A DNA stretch of 64,000 nucleotides from Tropicibacter sp. Alg240-R139 (GTDB lineage: Bacteria > Pseudomonadota > Alphaproteobacteria > Rhodobacterales > Rhodobacteraceae), in the NCBI RefSeq assembly GCF_900537075.1, contig NZ_UNRA01000002.1:357218-421217 (forward strand). Reading direction: 5' to 3'. Shown here in pieces: positions 45,599-53,628 of the stretch. Made by a program: the position numbers and the translations under genes. The number at the start of each line of letters is the position of its first letter. Within the stretch, counting starts at the first letter, position 1. Below the pieces are notes generated by a model. That model saw only the letters and a list, made by a program, of their open reading frames with translations, did not search any database and was not told the origin of the DNA.

Positions 45599-46078
45599 AT
45601 GAACCGCATCAGTCAAATCGAACTGGACGACCGTAACCTGCCTCCGCCGACTCCCGAGATCGAGCAGGAGCGCAAAGTCGCGATGTTTGACCTGCTGGAA
45701 GAGAACAGCTTTGCCCTGCCCAAACGGGATGATCGCGCACTTCCAGACGGACCCTATCACCTGAATCTGTCGATCCGTGAGAAGCGACTGGTGTTCGACA
45801 TCACGACGGAAGCCGAGGAAAAAGCGGCCGAGTTTCATTTGTCGTTGGGTCCGTTCCGCCAGGTTGTAAAAGACTACTTCCAGATTTGTGAAAGTTATTT
45901 CAACGCGGTGAAAACCCTGCCGCCCAGCCAGATCGAGACCATCGACATGGCCCGCCGCGGCATTCACAATGAAGGCAGCCGGGTCTTGCAGGAACGGCTT
46001 GAAGGGAAAGCCGACATTGACACCGACACCGCTCGCCGTCTGTTCACGCTGATCTGCGTGCTGCATTTCGGAGGCTGA
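45599..46078 (+). CDS. UPF0262 family protein
   Basis: A 159-residue protein of the alphaproteobacterial UPF0262 family, ATG 45599. The frame upstream to 45482 is not conserved in type and lacks a ribosome-binding site. It contains RISQIELDDRNLPPPTPEIE, LNLSIREKRLVFDITTEAEE, HLSLGPFRQVVKDYFQICES and IDMARRGIHNEGSRVLQERL. The function is unknown; the hisD-UPF0262-phosphatase order is conserved in this clade. Three bases separate it from the phosphatase gene. Confidence 0.92.
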   Translation: MNRISQIELDDRNLPPPTPEIEQERKVAMFDLLEENSFALPKRDDRALPDGPYHLNLSIREKRLVFDITTEAEEKAAEFHLSLGPFRQVVKDYFQICESYFNAVKTLPPSQIETIDMARRGIHNEGSRVLQERLEGKADIDTDTARRLFTLICVLHFGG

Positions 46079-46081
46079 CAG

Positions 46082-46543
46082 GTGGTCTTACCGCTTCCGC
46101 AGTCGATTTTGTTCTGTTGCGACCACAATGCGGTGCGTTCCCCGATGGCCGAAGGGATCATGAAAAAATACTATGGAATGGACACTTACGTTCAGTCCGC
46201 AGGTGTTCACAATGACATGGAGATTGACGGCTTTTCTATCGCCGTCTGCCAGGAAATGGATGTCGAGCTCAGCCGCCATCGCTCGCGGTCCTTTGACATG
46301 ATGGAAGAATGGGGCGATGACCTCAGCTCGTTCGATCTGGTGGTAGCCTTGTCGCCCGCCAGTCAGCGTCGGGCTTTGGAACTCACGCGATATTTTCACC
46401 TCGATGTCGAATATTGGCCAATAATGGACCCTACTGGGCTCGGCGAGACGCGGACCGACAAGCTAAACAGCTATCGACAGACCCGCGATCAGATCATTCA
46501 GCATCTTAAGGATCATTGGGGCGAACCAACGGAGATGACATGA
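46082..46543 (+). CDS. low-molecular-weight protein-tyrosine-phosphatase family protein
   Basis: A 153-residue LMW-PTP/ArsC-fold protein beginning at GTG 46082. The P-loop is ILFCCDHNAVRSPMAEGIMK: CxxxxxR(S) with the nucleophilic cysteine near residue 13 and the arginine near 19. The usual general-acid Asp-Pro occurs as YWPIMDPTGLGETR near residue 118. It dephosphorylates phosphotyrosine or, in thioredoxin-coupled relatives, reduces arsenate; the single early Cys pair (CC) leaves this open. It is cotranscribed with UPF0262 and overlaps the next gene by 4 nt. Confidence 0.88.
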   Translation: MVLPLPQSILFCCDHNAVRSPMAEGIMKKYYGMDTYVQSAGVHNDMEIDGFSIAVCQEMDVELSRHRSRSFDMMEEWGDDLSSFDLVVALSPASQRRALELTRYFHLDVEYWPIMDPTGLGETRTDKLNSYRQTRDQIIQHLKDHWGEPTEMT

Positions 46544-46938
46544 GCGACACCGTCAAACGCTATTTTGCGGCCTTCAACGCGGGCGATGTGGACACCATGC
46601 TGGACTGCTTGTCCGACGATGTAGCCCACCACGTGAACGAGGGGCAGATAAGGGTGGGGCGTGAGAAATTCGCTGACTTTTGCGCCCACATGAACCGCTG
46701 CTACAAAGAGGAACTGACCGATATGGTTGTGTTCGAGGCAGGCGAAGGCACCCGCGCAGCGGCGGAATACATCGTTAACGGCACTTACCTGAAAACGGAT
46801 GCAGGGTTGCCCGAGGCGAACAGCCAAGCTTATCGCTTGCCTGCCGGTTCGTTCTTTGATCTGCGTGACGGCAAGATCACCCGCGTCACCACCTATTACA
46901 ACTTGGCGGATTGGGTGAAACAGGTCTCCAATGGCTAA
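46540..46938 (+). CDS. ketosteroid isomerase-related NTF2-like protein
   Basis: A 132-residue SnoaL/NTF2-fold protein. ATG 46540 overlaps the phosphatase stop (ATGA) and is preferred to an in-frame ATG 24 nt upstream. It begins VKRYFAAFNAGDVDTMLDCL, the classic start helix, has DVAHHVNEGQIRVGREKFAD and ends FFDLRDGKITRVTTYYNLAD. The pocket is polar, and the substrate is unknown. It overlaps the following acetyltransferase gene by 8 nt. Confidence 0.85.
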   Translation: MSDTVKRYFAAFNAGDVDTMLDCLSDDVAHHVNEGQIRVGREKFADFCAHMNRCYKEELTDMVVFEAGEGTRAAAEYIVNGTYLKTDAGLPEANSQAYRLPAGSFFDLRDGKITRVTTYYNLADWVKQVSNG

Positions 46939-47527
46939 GGTCACGGATGTCCGTGTCCTGACCGGGGCGGCGCTGAATGGCGCGCTGGACGATGTCGCGG
47001 CCCTGAGGATGGTGGTGTTTCGGGCCTTTCCCTATCTTTATGATGGGGATTTGGCGTACGAACGCGACTATCTGCAAACCTATTGTGACAGCAAGGATGC
47101 GATCCTAGTCGGCGCTTTCGATGGCGATAGGTTAATTGGAGCGTCTACCGGTACGCCGCTGGTCGATCACGCCGACGATTTCGGGGCAGCCTTTGCCGGG
47201 ACGGGCCACGATTTGGCGGAAGTGTTCTATTGTGCTGAATCCGTGCTGTTGCCCGCGTATCGGGGGCAGGGTGTAGGGCATCAATTTTTTGATCTACGCG
47301 AGTCACACGCGCGCGGGTTGGGGTTTTCCAAGATCGCGTTTTGTGGCGTTCAACGCCGTTCCGATCACCCCCTGCGGCCAGCCGACTATCAGCCGCTTGA
47401 TCCGTTCTGGACCGCACGCGGTTATGCCAAGGTGTCTGGGGCCGTCGCTCAATTTTCGTGGAAGGATCTGGGCGAGGCACAAGAAACCTTAAAGCCGCTT
47501 CAATTCTGGTTGCGCGCTTTAGGGTGA
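46931..47527 (+). CDS. GNAT family N-acetyltransferase
   Basis: A 198-residue acetyltransferase. FYCAESVLLPAYRGQGVGHQ contains the acetyl-CoA loop (RGQGVG, near residue 118), and FDLRESHARGLGFSKIAFCG follows as the next helix-strand. The C-terminus FWTARGYAKVSGAVAQFSWK matches the closing strands. Larger N-terminal part, LRMVVFRAFPYLYDGDLAYE, resembles YkkB/RimI-like subfamilies acting on small molecules. The last gene of the hisD-distal operon, converging on the nor cluster with an 8-nt 3' overlap. Confidence 0.87.
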   Translation: MAKVTDVRVLTGAALNGALDDVAALRMVVFRAFPYLYDGDLAYERDYLQTYCDSKDAILVGAFDGDRLIGASTGTPLVDHADDFGAAFAGTGHDLAEVFYCAESVLLPAYRGQGVGHQFFDLRESHARGLGFSKIAFCGVQRRSDHPLRPADYQPLDPFWTARGYAKVSGAVAQFSWKDLGEAQETLKPLQFWLRALG

Positions 47528-47758
47528 TCCCCGGTGTTCAGCCACATCCATCAAGCGCCTGATGTGCTTGGCGAAATACCACGTTGCCGGAACGCCGATG
47601 ACGCATCCGATCACGATGGACCAAGCGGCGGATAGCACTGGCAGGCCCACCCAACTGAAGATCAGGCTCGCGAAGAACACATTCACCGCCATGGCACCTG
47701 CGCCAAACGGGTACAAGAACAGTGTGATCCAGGCGATGGACCTGGTTCTGGGTGTCAT
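47519..47758 (-). CDS. small membrane protein downstream of norD (79 aa)
   Basis: A 79-residue protein. ATG 47758 overlaps the stop of the preceding small gene (ATGA); an upstream start at 47776 is less likely. It has two predicted transmembrane helices, about ITLFLYPFGAGAMAVNVFFA and LSAAWSIVIGCVIGVPATWY, and ends with a basic stretch AKHIRRLMDVAEHRG. It is the last gene of the norCBQD operon, so it may aid nitric oxide reductase assembly or NO response. Rhodobacter sphaeroides has nnrT and nnrU at this place, but I cannot match this protein to NnrU, which is larger. Confidence 0.7.
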   Translation of the reverse strand: MTPRTRSIAWITLFLYPFGAGAMAVNVFFASLIFSWVGLPVLSAAWSIVIGCVIGVPATWYFAKHIRRLMDVAEHRGSP

Positions 47759-47928
47759 CGACGCGACACCAGCCAATGCACAACGCCCAAGGCCGCGAGC
47801 AGAGCAATGCTGCCAACGGCGAACCAGAACTCGGCCGTGGCGGATTGCGCCTGTGGGATCGGGCGGTCAAAACTGCCTGCCCAGGCTGGTGATGTCAGGA
47901 ACAGCAGAAGTATCGAGGGTATCCGCAT
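47755..47928 (-). CDS. small norD-downstream membrane protein, NnrT-like (57 aa)
   Basis: A 57-residue protein starting at ATG 47928, one base after the norD stop. Residues 1-17 (MRIPSILLLFLTSPAWA) look like a cleavable signal peptide. A short periplasmic part, GSFDRPIPQAQSATAEFW, is followed by one transmembrane helix (FAVGSIALLAALGVVHWLV) and a basic end. Position and size fit NnrT, the small product encoded after norD in Rhodobacter sphaeroides, but I assign this only tentatively. It is translationally coupled to both neighbours. Confidence 0.7.
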   Translation of the reverse strand: MRIPSILLLFLTSPAWAGSFDRPIPQAQSATAEFWFAVGSIALLAALGVVHWLVSRR

Positions 47929-47929
47929 G

Positions 47930-49816
47930 TCAGGTCTCCTTTGTCAGGGTGCGATAGATTTCGGGAAGGGCACGGGTCAACCGCTCGGGGTTGGGCAGCA
48001 GGGTAAAGCCACCACGTCCAAAGATGCGAGCGAACCAGTCCTGGCCATCTTCATCAATGATGACCCCATGCAGGCTCAGCCCCATGCGCCGCGCCTCGCG
48101 CACGGCCATGTGGCTGTCTTCGATGCCGTGCTGGCCCTCGTAATGATCCAGATCGTTCGGTTTGCCATCTGTCAGAACGATCAGCAGCTTGTGGGCCGAC
48201 GGTTCCTCGGCCAGTTGTGCGCTGACGTGGCGAATGGCGGCGCCTAGCCGGGTGTAGTGCCCGGGCCGAAGCGCGCCAATGTTGGCGGTGGTTTCGCCGT
48301 TCAGCGGTGCGTCAAAGGATTTGCATTTGGTCAGGAATACCCGGTCTCGCCGAAGTGAGGAAAACCCCCAGATGCCCAACCGATCCCCGGCGGCGTTGAT
48401 GCCGGCAGCAAGAGCAGCCATGGCTTCGCGTGCAACTTCGATCACGGACGTGTCGCCAATGGCGGCCTCGGTCGAGCGGGAATTGTCAATCAGAAAGGCA
48501 ACAGACAAGTCACGGTCCGTTTGACGCAAGTCTTGCCAGATACGGTCCGACCCGCGGCCGGTCGCGACCAGATCGGCCCGCGTCGTCAGCAGAGCGTCCA
48601 GATCCAATTCAGAGCCGTCGACCTGCCGGGGCTGCAGGATTCGCCGGGGGCGCAAGGCTTCGAACTGACGTCTGACCTCGCGTACGCGGCGTTCGTTGGG
48701 GTGGAAAGGGTGCGCCTCATCTGGTTGAGCTGGTGCTTCGAGCACGCGGCAATGCCCGTCCATGTAGCTGCGCGAGCGATGGTTCCATTCGGGATAGGTG
48801 AACTGGCCAGCCAGCGTTTCGTGATCGGCGTCGGCGGGGGACAGATCCAGGTGCAATCGCAGACGCGTTGCGGCCTTGCGGTCCTGTTTGGACAGGGTGA
48901 TCTGGTCCTGATCTTCTGCGGCTTTCTGCGCGTTCTCGTCGTCGTCATCATCGACGCTGCGGTTGATATTCATCGACTCGACCCAGGACAGGATCGATTC
49001 AAAGCGGTGAATGATAAAGCTGTCCTTACGATTCTGTTGGTCCTGATCCTTGCGTTGACCGAGCTTGCGACTGGTGTGCGCCGCATTGGGGGGTGGGGCG
49101 ACTGTGTCGGCTTGTTCGTCCGAGGCCGCGGCGCCAGAGCCGGGTTTGCTGTATCTGAGCCAGATGGGAACGGGTGCAAAGGGTTTGTAGCCTCGAAGGG
49201 TATCGCCTGCTTCGAGATTGAAGGACGCCCCACATAGCTGATCGCAAACGGCTTTTTCTAGCGCCGCCTCGAGCCCGGACCGGATGACCTGTGGTCGGGT
49301 CGCTACGCAGTGCTGCGCCATATCAGAGTATGCCTCGCGCAACCCCGGACAGTGCCTGAATGCCAAATCGGCAGCGTGGGTATTGGCTTGAATTTGCGCC
49401 ACGTCCAAGGCAGGGCCGCCTTCAGGCAGATCAATCTTGGATAGCTGACTGACGGCAGCTTGTGCCACCAACCAGAAATACGCCGCCCGGTTCAAACGCG
49501 CCTCTGGGAAGGTTGCGATGGCGGGCGGCAAGGACAGGCGCTCGCCATCGTAGCTTGCCACCCATTCGCGATCCCGCTCGGCCCCCAGATTTCGACGCAT
49601 GGGGCGGCGGTGCCGAACCAGCGTGGCCGGAACTTCGGTCAGTTCCACGCCCTTGGCGCCACCCAAGGCCCGAAACAGCACCGCCAGACTGGAGCGGACC
49701 GAGGCGAGGGTCACCGCCGCCGTTGGGTGGCTTTCGGTCTGAGAGATACCGCTGGCCATTTCGTGCCAGAGGTTGCCGACAGTTTCTTCGGGTTCCATGA
49801 GGTCGAGCAGTCGCAT
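47930..49816 (-). CDS. norD: nitric oxide reductase activation protein NorD
   Basis: A 628-residue NorD. The C-terminal von Willebrand factor A domain (about residues 430-628) carries the MIDAS motif in SVAFLIDNSRSTEAAIG (DxSxS) and KLLIVLTDGKPNDLDHYEGQ. The central region is charged and low in complexity, with an acidic stretch DDDDENAQKAAEDQD near residue 280. With the AAA+ protein NorQ it activates the NorCB reductase, probably by inserting metal (non-haem iron) into NorB. Five bases separate it from norQ. Confidence 0.93.
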   Translation of the reverse strand: MRLLDLMEPEETVGNLWHEMASGISQTESHPTAAVTLASVRSSLAVLFRALGGAKGVELTEVPATLVRHRRPMRRNLGAERDREWVASYDGERLSLPPAIATFPEARLNRAAYFWLVAQAAVSQLSKIDLPEGGPALDVAQIQANTHAADLAFRHCPGLREAYSDMAQHCVATRPQVIRSGLEAALEKAVCDQLCGASFNLEAGDTLRGYKPFAPVPIWLRYSKPGSGAAASDEQADTVAPPPNAAHTSRKLGQRKDQDQQNRKDSFIIHRFESILSWVESMNINRSVDDDDDENAQKAAEDQDQITLSKQDRKAATRLRLHLDLSPADADHETLAGQFTYPEWNHRSRSYMDGHCRVLEAPAQPDEAHPFHPNERRVREVRRQFEALRPRRILQPRQVDGSELDLDALLTTRADLVATGRGSDRIWQDLRQTDRDLSVAFLIDNSRSTEAAIGDTSVIEVAREAMAALAAGINAAGDRLGIWGFSSLRRDRVFLTKCKSFDAPLNGETTANIGALRPGHYTRLGAAIRHVSAQLAEEPSAHKLLIVLTDGKPNDLDHYEGQHGIEDSHMAVREARRMGLSLHGVIIDEDGQDWFARIFGRGGFTLLPNPERLTRALPEIYRTLTKET

Positions 49817-49821
49817 GAGGC

Positions 49822-50616
49822 TTATCCGTAGATGGTGGCGACCAGATCGCGCAGCGCCTGCTGCATGTCCGGCTCGTCAGTCAATGGCTCGACGATTGCG
49901 GCCTCAATGGCCTGGTTGACGCCCATTCCGCCCGCCATCAGTGTGGCGGCATAGATCAACAGACGAGTTGAAACGCCTTCTTCCAGGTCCATGCCCGACA
50001 GTTCGCGTATGTGAGCACCCAAGCGCACCAAGGGCGCGACGCGGCCCGGTTCCAACCGGCTTTCCTGGGCGACGATTGCAATTTCGGTCTCTTCGCGGGG
50101 AAAATCGAAAGAGATCGACAGAAAGCGCTGCCGGGTCGAGGGCTTTAGCCTTTTCAGCACGTTTTGATAGCCGGGGTTGTAGGACGCCACCAACATGAAC
50201 TCGACCGGGGCCACCAGCTCTTCGCCTGTGCGGTCGATCATCAGCGTGCGCCGGGTGTCAGTCAGCGGATGCAGAACCACCGTGACATCTTTGCGTGCTT
50301 CGACCACCTCATCGAGGTAACAAATGCCGCCTTCGCGCACCGCGCGGGTCAGCGGGCCATCGACCCAGACGGTTTCGCCACCCTTGAGCAGATAGCGCCC
50401 GATTAAGTCCGCAGCCGACAGATCATCATGGCAGGCCACGGTATAGAGCGGTTTGCCCAGCTTCGCCGCCATGTGTTCAACAAAGCGGGTTTTGCCGCAG
50501 CCGGTTGGCCCCTTCAAAAGAAGGGGCAAACCATTGTCATAGGCCGTCTCGAACAGCTCGCACTCACGCGCAACGGGCTGATAATACGGCAGGGTAGGGT
50601 GGGATTGCATGTTCAT
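49822..50616 (-). CDS. norQ: AAA+ ATPase NorQ of the nitric oxide reductase operon
   Basis: A 264-residue MoxR-type AAA+ ATPase. Walker A is LLLKGPTGCGKTRFVEHMAA (near residues 32-51), Walker B GGICYLDEVVEARKDVTVVL, and sensor 1 FMLVASYNPGYQNVLKRLKP. It forms a ring that works with NorD to mature nitric oxide reductase. It lies between norB (3-nt gap) and norD in the usual norCBQD order. Confidence 0.95.
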   Translation of the reverse strand: MNMQSHPTLPYYQPVARECELFETAYDNGLPLLLKGPTGCGKTRFVEHMAAKLGKPLYTVACHDDLSAADLIGRYLLKGGETVWVDGPLTRAVREGGICYLDEVVEARKDVTVVLHPLTDTRRTLMIDRTGEELVAPVEFMLVASYNPGYQNVLKRLKPSTRQRFLSISFDFPREETEIAIVAQESRLEPGRVAPLVRLGAHIRELSGMDLEEGVSTRLLIYAATLMAGGMGVNQAIEAAIVEPLTDEPDMQQALRDLVATIYG

Positions 50617-50619
50617 GCC

Positions 50620-51969
50620 TTACTCTCCCGGAACCGAACTTGCGTCACCGGGGGTGATGACCTCTTGCTTGCGCACCACGAGCATCGAATAGATGTAGAG
50701 CAGAGCACCGATCACCACGGCAGCACCCGCGCCAAACCGCATCAGGTAGAACACGGACAGCGCGTCCTGGACTTCCATAAAGTAGTCACCAACAACCCGT
50801 TGCATGTGGGTTTGAATGGTGCCTGCAAAGGTCAGCACAAAAGTCATGAACGCCATGCCTCCGGTCATCAACCAGAACGAGGCCATGTTGAGCACCTGAT
50901 TATAGGGCATCCGACCGCGCAGTATCGGCATCGCGTAGGTAAAGATCGCCAGGTTCAGCGCCACGTAAGCCCCGTAAAAGGCCAGGTGACCATGTGCGGC
51001 GGTGATCTGTGTGCCGTGGCTGTAAAAGTTCACGCCATGCAGCGTGTGCAGGAAACCCCAGACGCCAGCGCCAAAGAAGGCCACAGTTGACGACCCCAGC
51101 GACCACAACAGCGCGGCCTTGTTGGGATGGTTCTTGCGGCCTTTCCAGACCATGACAAAGGCAAAGCTCATCATCAGGAAGAAGGGGATCACCTCGAAGG
51201 TCGAAAAGATGGACCCGATCCACTGCCAGTAGCCTGGCAAGCCGATCCAGTAGAAGTGGTGTCCAGTGCCAAGGATGCCGGAGAACAGTGCGGTGGCAAC
51301 GATGACATAAAGCCATTTTTCAACCACCTCGCGGTCCACGCCGGTCAGTTTCAGCAGCAGGAAGGCCAGAATTGCGGCCATTACCAGTTCCCAGGTCGCT
51401 TCGACCCAGAGGTGGACAACAAACCACCAGTACATCTTGTCCAGGCTCAGGTTGTCAGGGTTGATGAAGGCGAAGACCCACAAGAGCGACAGCAGCCACA
51501 GACCCATAAGCAGCACATTGGTGATCGCAGTCTTCTTACCCGCCAAAACGGTCATCGAGACGTTGAACAGGAAGATCAGCGCAGCAACGAGAATGCCGAA
51601 CTTGACCCAGAGCGGTTGTTCCAGGAACTCGCGCCCCCCGTGGATACCCACAAGGTATGATCCAACAGCGCCCAATGTGCCCACCAACAAGATGATCAGC
51701 TGAATGTAGGCCAGCTTGACCGAATAGATCTCGCGCTCGGATTCCTCGGGGATCAGGAAATAGGCGGCCCCAAAGAAGCCCAACAGCAGCCAGACGATCA
51801 GGGCGTTGGTGTGGATCATGCGAATGATGTTGAACGGCAAAAGCTCGGCCAGGAAATTGGGCGAGACATAGATCCAGCCTGCCAACAGCCCACCCAGCAC
51901 CTGAATGCCGAACAGGGCGATAGCGGCAAGGAAGTAGTACATCGCCACTTTTTGAGATTGATACTTCAT
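50620..51969 (-). CDS. norB: nitric oxide reductase cytochrome b subunit
   Basis: A 449-residue haem-copper-oxidase-like cNOR catalytic subunit with about twelve transmembrane helices. ATG 51969 follows AGGAGAAAAACC; the frame upstream to 52041 lies in norC and is not used. Haem and non-haem iron histidines appear in MIHTNALIVWLLLGFF, WWFVVHLWVEATWELVMAA (with the iron glutamate E region), GILGTGHHFYWIGLPGYWQW and ITAAHGHLAFYGAYVALNL. It reduces two NO to N2O in the cytoplasmic membrane using electrons from NorC. The short length shows it is cNOR, not the quinol-fused qNOR. Confidence 0.97.
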   Translation of the reverse strand: MKYQSQKVAMYYFLAAIALFGIQVLGGLLAGWIYVSPNFLAELLPFNIIRMIHTNALIVWLLLGFFGAAYFLIPEESEREIYSVKLAYIQLIILLVGTLGAVGSYLVGIHGGREFLEQPLWVKFGILVAALIFLFNVSMTVLAGKKTAITNVLLMGLWLLSLLWVFAFINPDNLSLDKMYWWFVVHLWVEATWELVMAAILAFLLLKLTGVDREVVEKWLYVIVATALFSGILGTGHHFYWIGLPGYWQWIGSIFSTFEVIPFFLMMSFAFVMVWKGRKNHPNKAALLWSLGSSTVAFFGAGVWGFLHTLHGVNFYSHGTQITAAHGHLAFYGAYVALNLAIFTYAMPILRGRMPYNQVLNMASFWLMTGGMAFMTFVLTFAGTIQTHMQRVVGDYFMEVQDALSVFYLMRFGAGAAVVIGALLYIYSMLVVRKQEVITPGDASSVPGE

Positions 51970-51989
51970 GGTTTTTCTCCTTGCGCCCA

Positions 51990-52442
51990 TTAACCTGCGT
52001 CGTTGGGCGGCCAGCCCTGCGTGTCGGTTTGGTCGGCCCAACGAAGGAACTCGGCCAGGCCGCGTGTCTCTTCTTCGGTCAGTTCGAAAAATGGCATCTG
52101 GCGTCGGCCTTCGATGCCGGTGGGCTGGGACTTCATCCAGCCATCCAGCACCTCATAGGCGTCCTCGGGCGACTCCATCACATCCCACCGGGTCATGACG
52201 TTGCCCAGTTCGGGCGCAAAATAGGCGCCTTCGCCGTGCAGGGTGTGACAGTTGATGCAGGAATGGCGTTCCCAGACATGTTTGCCCAGAATGACCTCTT
52301 CGCTCAGTTCCATACCTGCGGTTGATCGGTTCACCACGTATTTGTGGCTGTGGACGGTCATCCCCACAAAGATCACGACAAAGAATATCGAACCCCCGTA
52401 GAAGATGTTGCGCGCCCGCGATTTTGTTAAGATTTCAGCCAT
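51990..52442 (-). CDS. norC: nitric oxide reductase cytochrome c subunit
   Basis: A 150-residue membrane-anchored cytochrome c. The N-terminal helix NIFYGGSIFFVVIFVGMTVH anchors it in the inner membrane. The haem c motif is WERHSCINCHTLHGEGAYFA (CxxCH, near residues 61-65), and QMPFFELTEEETRGLAEFLR holds the distal methionine. It passes electrons from cytochrome c or pseudoazurin to NorB. It begins the norCBQD operon, 58 nt from an NnrR/DNR-type box at 52501-52514. Confidence 0.96.
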   Translation of the reverse strand: MAEILTKSRARNIFYGGSIFFVVIFVGMTVHSHKYVVNRSTAGMELSEEVILGKHVWERHSCINCHTLHGEGAYFAPELGNVMTRWDVMESPEDAYEVLDGWMKSQPTGIEGRRQMPFFELTEEETRGLAEFLRWADQTDTQGWPPNDAG

Positions 52443-52500
52443 GCGTCGGCCTCCTTCAGCTCGGGATGCCTATTGGTAGCTTGGCCTTGAGCAGCGAAAC

Positions 52501-52514
52501 TTGCGCCAGCGCAA
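52501..52514. promoter_or_regulatory. NnrR/DNR-type Crp-Fnr box, nor promoter
   Basis: The perfect palindrome TTGCGCCAGCGCAA lies between divergent norC (start 52442) and the DUF1858 gene (start 52561). An identical 14-mer is at 53553-53566. The TTGC...GCAA form, rather than FNR's TTGAT...ATCAA, fits NO-responsive NnrR/DNR regulators. The Crp/Fnr gene between the two sites is the likely binder. Confidence 0.85.
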
Positions 52515-52560
52515 CGTTTGTCTCGGTTCGACCCCTAGCTTAGGGGGAAAGGACATTCAT

Positions 52561-52764
52561 ATGCCCCGCCTAGATGACCCGGATTTAATGCTGTCGGATG
52601 TGATGAGGATTTGGCCGCAGACCATTCAGGTCTTTTTGCGGCATGGGATGCTCTGTGTTGGATGCGTGGTAAATCCGTTCCACACAATCACGGATGCTTG
52701 TGTGGAATACGATCTTGATGAGCTCGAATTCCGGGCGGAACTGAAGCGCGCCCTCGAAGTTTAG
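52561..52764 (+). CDS. DUF1858 domain protein
   Basis: A 67-residue protein, ATG 52561, consisting of a single DUF1858-type helical domain. It contains VMRIWPQTIQVFLRHGMLCV with a CVGC pair (C32 and C35) that could form a redox disulfide or bind metal. Such proteins accompany hybrid cluster protein, ScdA/YtfE and denitrification genes. The identical NnrR-type box 47 nt upstream and divergence from norC suggest NO-induced expression, perhaps for nitrosative stress. Its 3' end overlaps the convergent regulator gene by 4 nt. Confidence 0.85.
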   Translation: MPRLDDPDLMLSDVMRIWPQTIQVFLRHGMLCVGCVVNPFHTITDACVEYDLDELEFRAELKRALEV

Positions 52765-53474
52765 GACTGAGCCAGTTCGACCAACGCATGCGGATCGCAA
52801 ACTTTGATTCGCTTACGTTTGCTTTCAACGATTCCCTCTTTTTCCCATCTGCTCAACAACCGACTGACAGTGTGGAGGGTCGTCGCCGTAAGTTCGGACA
52901 GATCTTGGCGGGTGATGGGAAAGTCGATCTCGATGCCGTCGTCAACCTTGCGCCCGGTCTGACTGATCAGGCGCAACAGTGCATTGGCGACGCGTTGTTC
53001 GACCTGCTGGGTGGCCAACTCCACGATGCGCGTGTTCAATTCTCCCACGCGATGGCCGACTGTCTTGTAGGTCTCGGTCGCAAAGCCGTCGTAGTCGGCC
53101 ACAAACGTATCCCACAACCGGGTCGGCCAGCTGAGCACGATGGATTCGGTCGCGGTAACGGCTGTGGCGGGATAGCTCTCGCGCCCGATGGCCTTGGCTA
53201 TGCCCAGCAGTTGCCCCGCCGGAATGTGCAATGCCGTGACTTGCTCGCCAGTCTGCGTCACGCGCACGACCCGGACATAGCCATCCAGCAGCATGAAGAA
53301 CCGTTCGGCCGTTTCGCCCTCTTCAAAGATATGCGCGCCTTCGTCGTAGCGTCGTGAACTGGCCTGATCCAGAATGATACGGATCTGGCGCCGCTCGAGT
53401 TTGGAAAAGGGCGGCAAGTGCGTCAGCAGGCTTTCGTCAAGCCGCGGCAGGGTTTTCTTAGTGTTCTCAGTCAT
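52761..53474 (-). CDS. Crp/Fnr family regulator, NnrR/DNR-type candidate
   Basis: A 237-residue Crp/Fnr protein started at ATG 53474 (MTENTKKTLPRLDESLLTHL). The cyclic-nucleotide-binding-like domain covers about residues 20-140 (GYVRVVRVTQTGEQVTALHI). The helix-turn-helix is ITRQDLSELTATTLHTVSRL with recognition helix TTLHTVSRLLSRW. No FNR-type cysteine cluster precedes the sensor domain, so it is not an Fe-S oxygen sensor; NO sensing as in NnrR/DNR is more likely. It sits between the nor and nir arms, and an identical box (53553-53566) lies 78 nt upstream of its start, suggesting autoregulation and control of both arms. Confidence 0.88.
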   Translation of the reverse strand: MTENTKKTLPRLDESLLTHLPPFSKLERRQIRIILDQASSRRYDEGAHIFEEGETAERFFMLLDGYVRVVRVTQTGEQVTALHIPAGQLLGIAKAIGRESYPATAVTATESIVLSWPTRLWDTFVADYDGFATETYKTVGHRVGELNTRIVELATQQVEQRVANALLRLISQTGRKVDDGIEIDFPITRQDLSELTATTLHTVSRLLSRWEKEGIVESKRKRIKVCDPHALVELAQS

Positions 53475-53552
53475 TACCCATCCGAATTGGCACATTCGTG
53501 ACGACAAAGCCAGTTCACTCCCAACCCCTGCCTTCCAAAAACACATGAAACC

Positions 53553-53566
53553 TTGCGCCAGCGCAA
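53553..53566. promoter_or_regulatory. NnrR/DNR-type Crp-Fnr box, regulator/pseudoazurin promoter
   Basis: TTGCGCCAGCGCAA, identical in all 14 bases to the box at 52501, lies between the Crp/Fnr gene (start 53474, minus) and pseudoazurin (start 53629, plus), 62 nt before the latter. It would place pseudoazurin and nirK under the same signal as norCBQD. Confidence 0.85.
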
Positions 53567-53628
53567 ATTTCGCCGTGCCGAACCTAATAGAGTCCGGCTC
53601 AAGAGATCAAAAATGGAAGGACAGACCG

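Noticed and set aside
48521..49237. 238-codon plus-strand frame opposite norD
   Set aside because: norD has clear VWA motifs on the minus strand; the plus frame shows no family features.
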